Source of the DNA: an uncultured archaeon
GTDB taxonomy: Archaea > Thermoproteota > CALKCG01 > B24
Length of the DNA stretch: 5,049 nt
Assembly (NCBI GenBank): GCA_938082915.1
Contig: CALKCG010000055.1
Span: 1-5,049 of the forward strand
Reading direction: 5' to 3'
Shown piece by piece: positions 4,529 through 5,049 of the stretch (its first letter is position 1; each line of letters starts with the position of its first letter). The notes beneath the pieces are model-generated. The model was not told where the DNA came from. It ran no database searches and worked only from the letters and a program-made list of their open reading frames with translations. A program made the position numbers and the translations under genes.

Positions 4529-5049
4529 GTGCCCCCTCATTGCGACACAATGGATGGACCAGTTGTTACAGCAGCTAAAAAGGCTTTAGAAACCGGAAAC
4601 GTCAACTTTATACTTCCTTGGGTGCCAAAGAAAGCAGAAGCCAAATTGAGAGAAGTTTTTTGAGAAAACCCTCCAGGCTCGAAAATTGGGAAAAGAGGCA
4701 GCTGAAGTTGCAGACTACTGGTTTTTCGAAACCGCGGTACGCTTACATAGAGAAGGCGAGGGAGCGCCTTACACCGGACTTAAACCCGCTGGATTAGATT
4801 GGGGTCCTATTATACCGCGAGCGGACAGAGCGATTGAAAAAGGGGATCCCACAGAGGTTATAAGCTTTATAGTACAAGCCGTTGAGGAAGAGTTGCAGAA
4901 AAGGTTTAAAAATGCCATGGAAAAAAGAATTACGATGTAAATGATGTGGATGCCGCAAGAGAATATGTCCAAGCAATGCTTGGCTTTACCTTGTACGCAC
5001 ATCATCTATATGAGTTTGTAAAGCATGGAAAGGTGCACGACGGGGAAAG
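4529..5049 (+). pseudogene. DUF6448-type gene with two frameshifts, cut by the window end
   Basis: GTG 4529 begins PPHCDTMDGPVV, then KKALETGNVNFILPWVPKKA to a TGA at 4661-4663. One base over, from GAG 4662, it continues EKTLQARKLGKEAAEVADYW, then RLHREGEGAPYTGLKPAGLD and WGPIIPRADRAIEKGDPTEV to a TAA at 4938-4940. Back in the first frame from about 4925 it reads KNYDVNDVDAAREYVQAML and stays open to the window end. The whole matches, from memory, the uncharacterised DUF6448 family (about 170-190 residues, starting PPHCDTxDGPVV). The breaks are an extra T in the T6 run at 4656-4661 and a missing A in the A6 run at 4921-4926; together they restore the frame. Everything else is well conserved, so either the gene decayed very recently or these are homopolymer sequencing errors. 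Function is unknown; the early His-Cys-Asp and the HLYEFVKHGKVH segment could bind metal (guess). It is divergent from arsC. Confidence 0.75.

Noticed and set aside
4443..4550. 36-codon N-terminal extension of the arsC frame
   Set aside because: It precedes the conserved first strand of the fold, runs through both TATA boxes and into the start of the divergent gene; TTG 4442 gives family-typical length.
4395..4589. Plus-strand open frame of 64 codons
   Set aside because: It crosses the arsC 5' end, the divergent promoter and the DUF6448-type start in the wrong frame; the conserved PPHCDT reading is in another frame.
4769..5005. Minus-strand open frames inside the DUF6448-type gene
   Set aside because: Antisense shadows; the plus strand has clear family resemblance in all three pieces.

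Overview
The window looks like thermophilic archaeal DNA, probably from the Thermoproteota/TACK side. The reasons are TATA-type promoters close to start codons, TTG/GTG starts with GGAGGTGAT-like ribosome binding sites, and a two-domain protein disulfide oxidoreductase (PDO) of the kind found in hyperthermophiles. The lineage is inferred from these traits, not from a marker gene.

Layout. Bases 1-120 are AT-rich (about 21% GC) and carry on the minus strand an open, unidentified fragment that leaves the window. Bases 120-356 hold the 3' end of a GH5 cellulase-type gene without its front part. Bases 357-920 contain no intact gene; on the minus strand they hold what looks like a decayed gene of about 110 codons (761 down to 427), plus a cluster of GTGAAG/CTTCAC half sites. 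Then comes an apparent two-gene operon on the plus strand: PDO (927-1583) and a cysteine-rich DUF166-family protein (1602-2408). Convergent to it is a thioredoxin-reductase-like flavoprotein (3455-2541, minus). Divergent from the reductase is a small Rieske [2Fe-2S] protein (3639-3968, plus), whose promoter has a perfect 7-6-7 inverted repeat directly upstream of the TATA box. An arsenate reductase/LMW phosphatase gene (4442-4038, minus) follows. It shares an 87-base divergent promoter with a DUF6448-type gene (4529 to the window end, plus), which is broken by two single-base frameshifts in homopolymer runs.

How it works together (inference). Four or five neighbours are thiol or iron-sulfur redox proteins. 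The reductase resembles the C-terminal part of bacterial AhpF, and its pyridine-nucleotide site looks NADH-type rather than NADPH-type. The PDO resembles the tandem thioredoxin-fold N-terminal part of AhpF. Together they could form a split AhpF-like relay: NADH to FAD to CATC to PDO CPYC/CPFC to target disulfides. A plausible target is the ArsC-like enzyme, which keeps the three cysteines of thioredoxin-coupled arsenate reductases. The DUF166 protein, cotranscribed with PDO and carrying a C-x2-C-x3-C-x2-C cluster, may be another client or partner; its function is unknown. Both ends of the window show gene decay.
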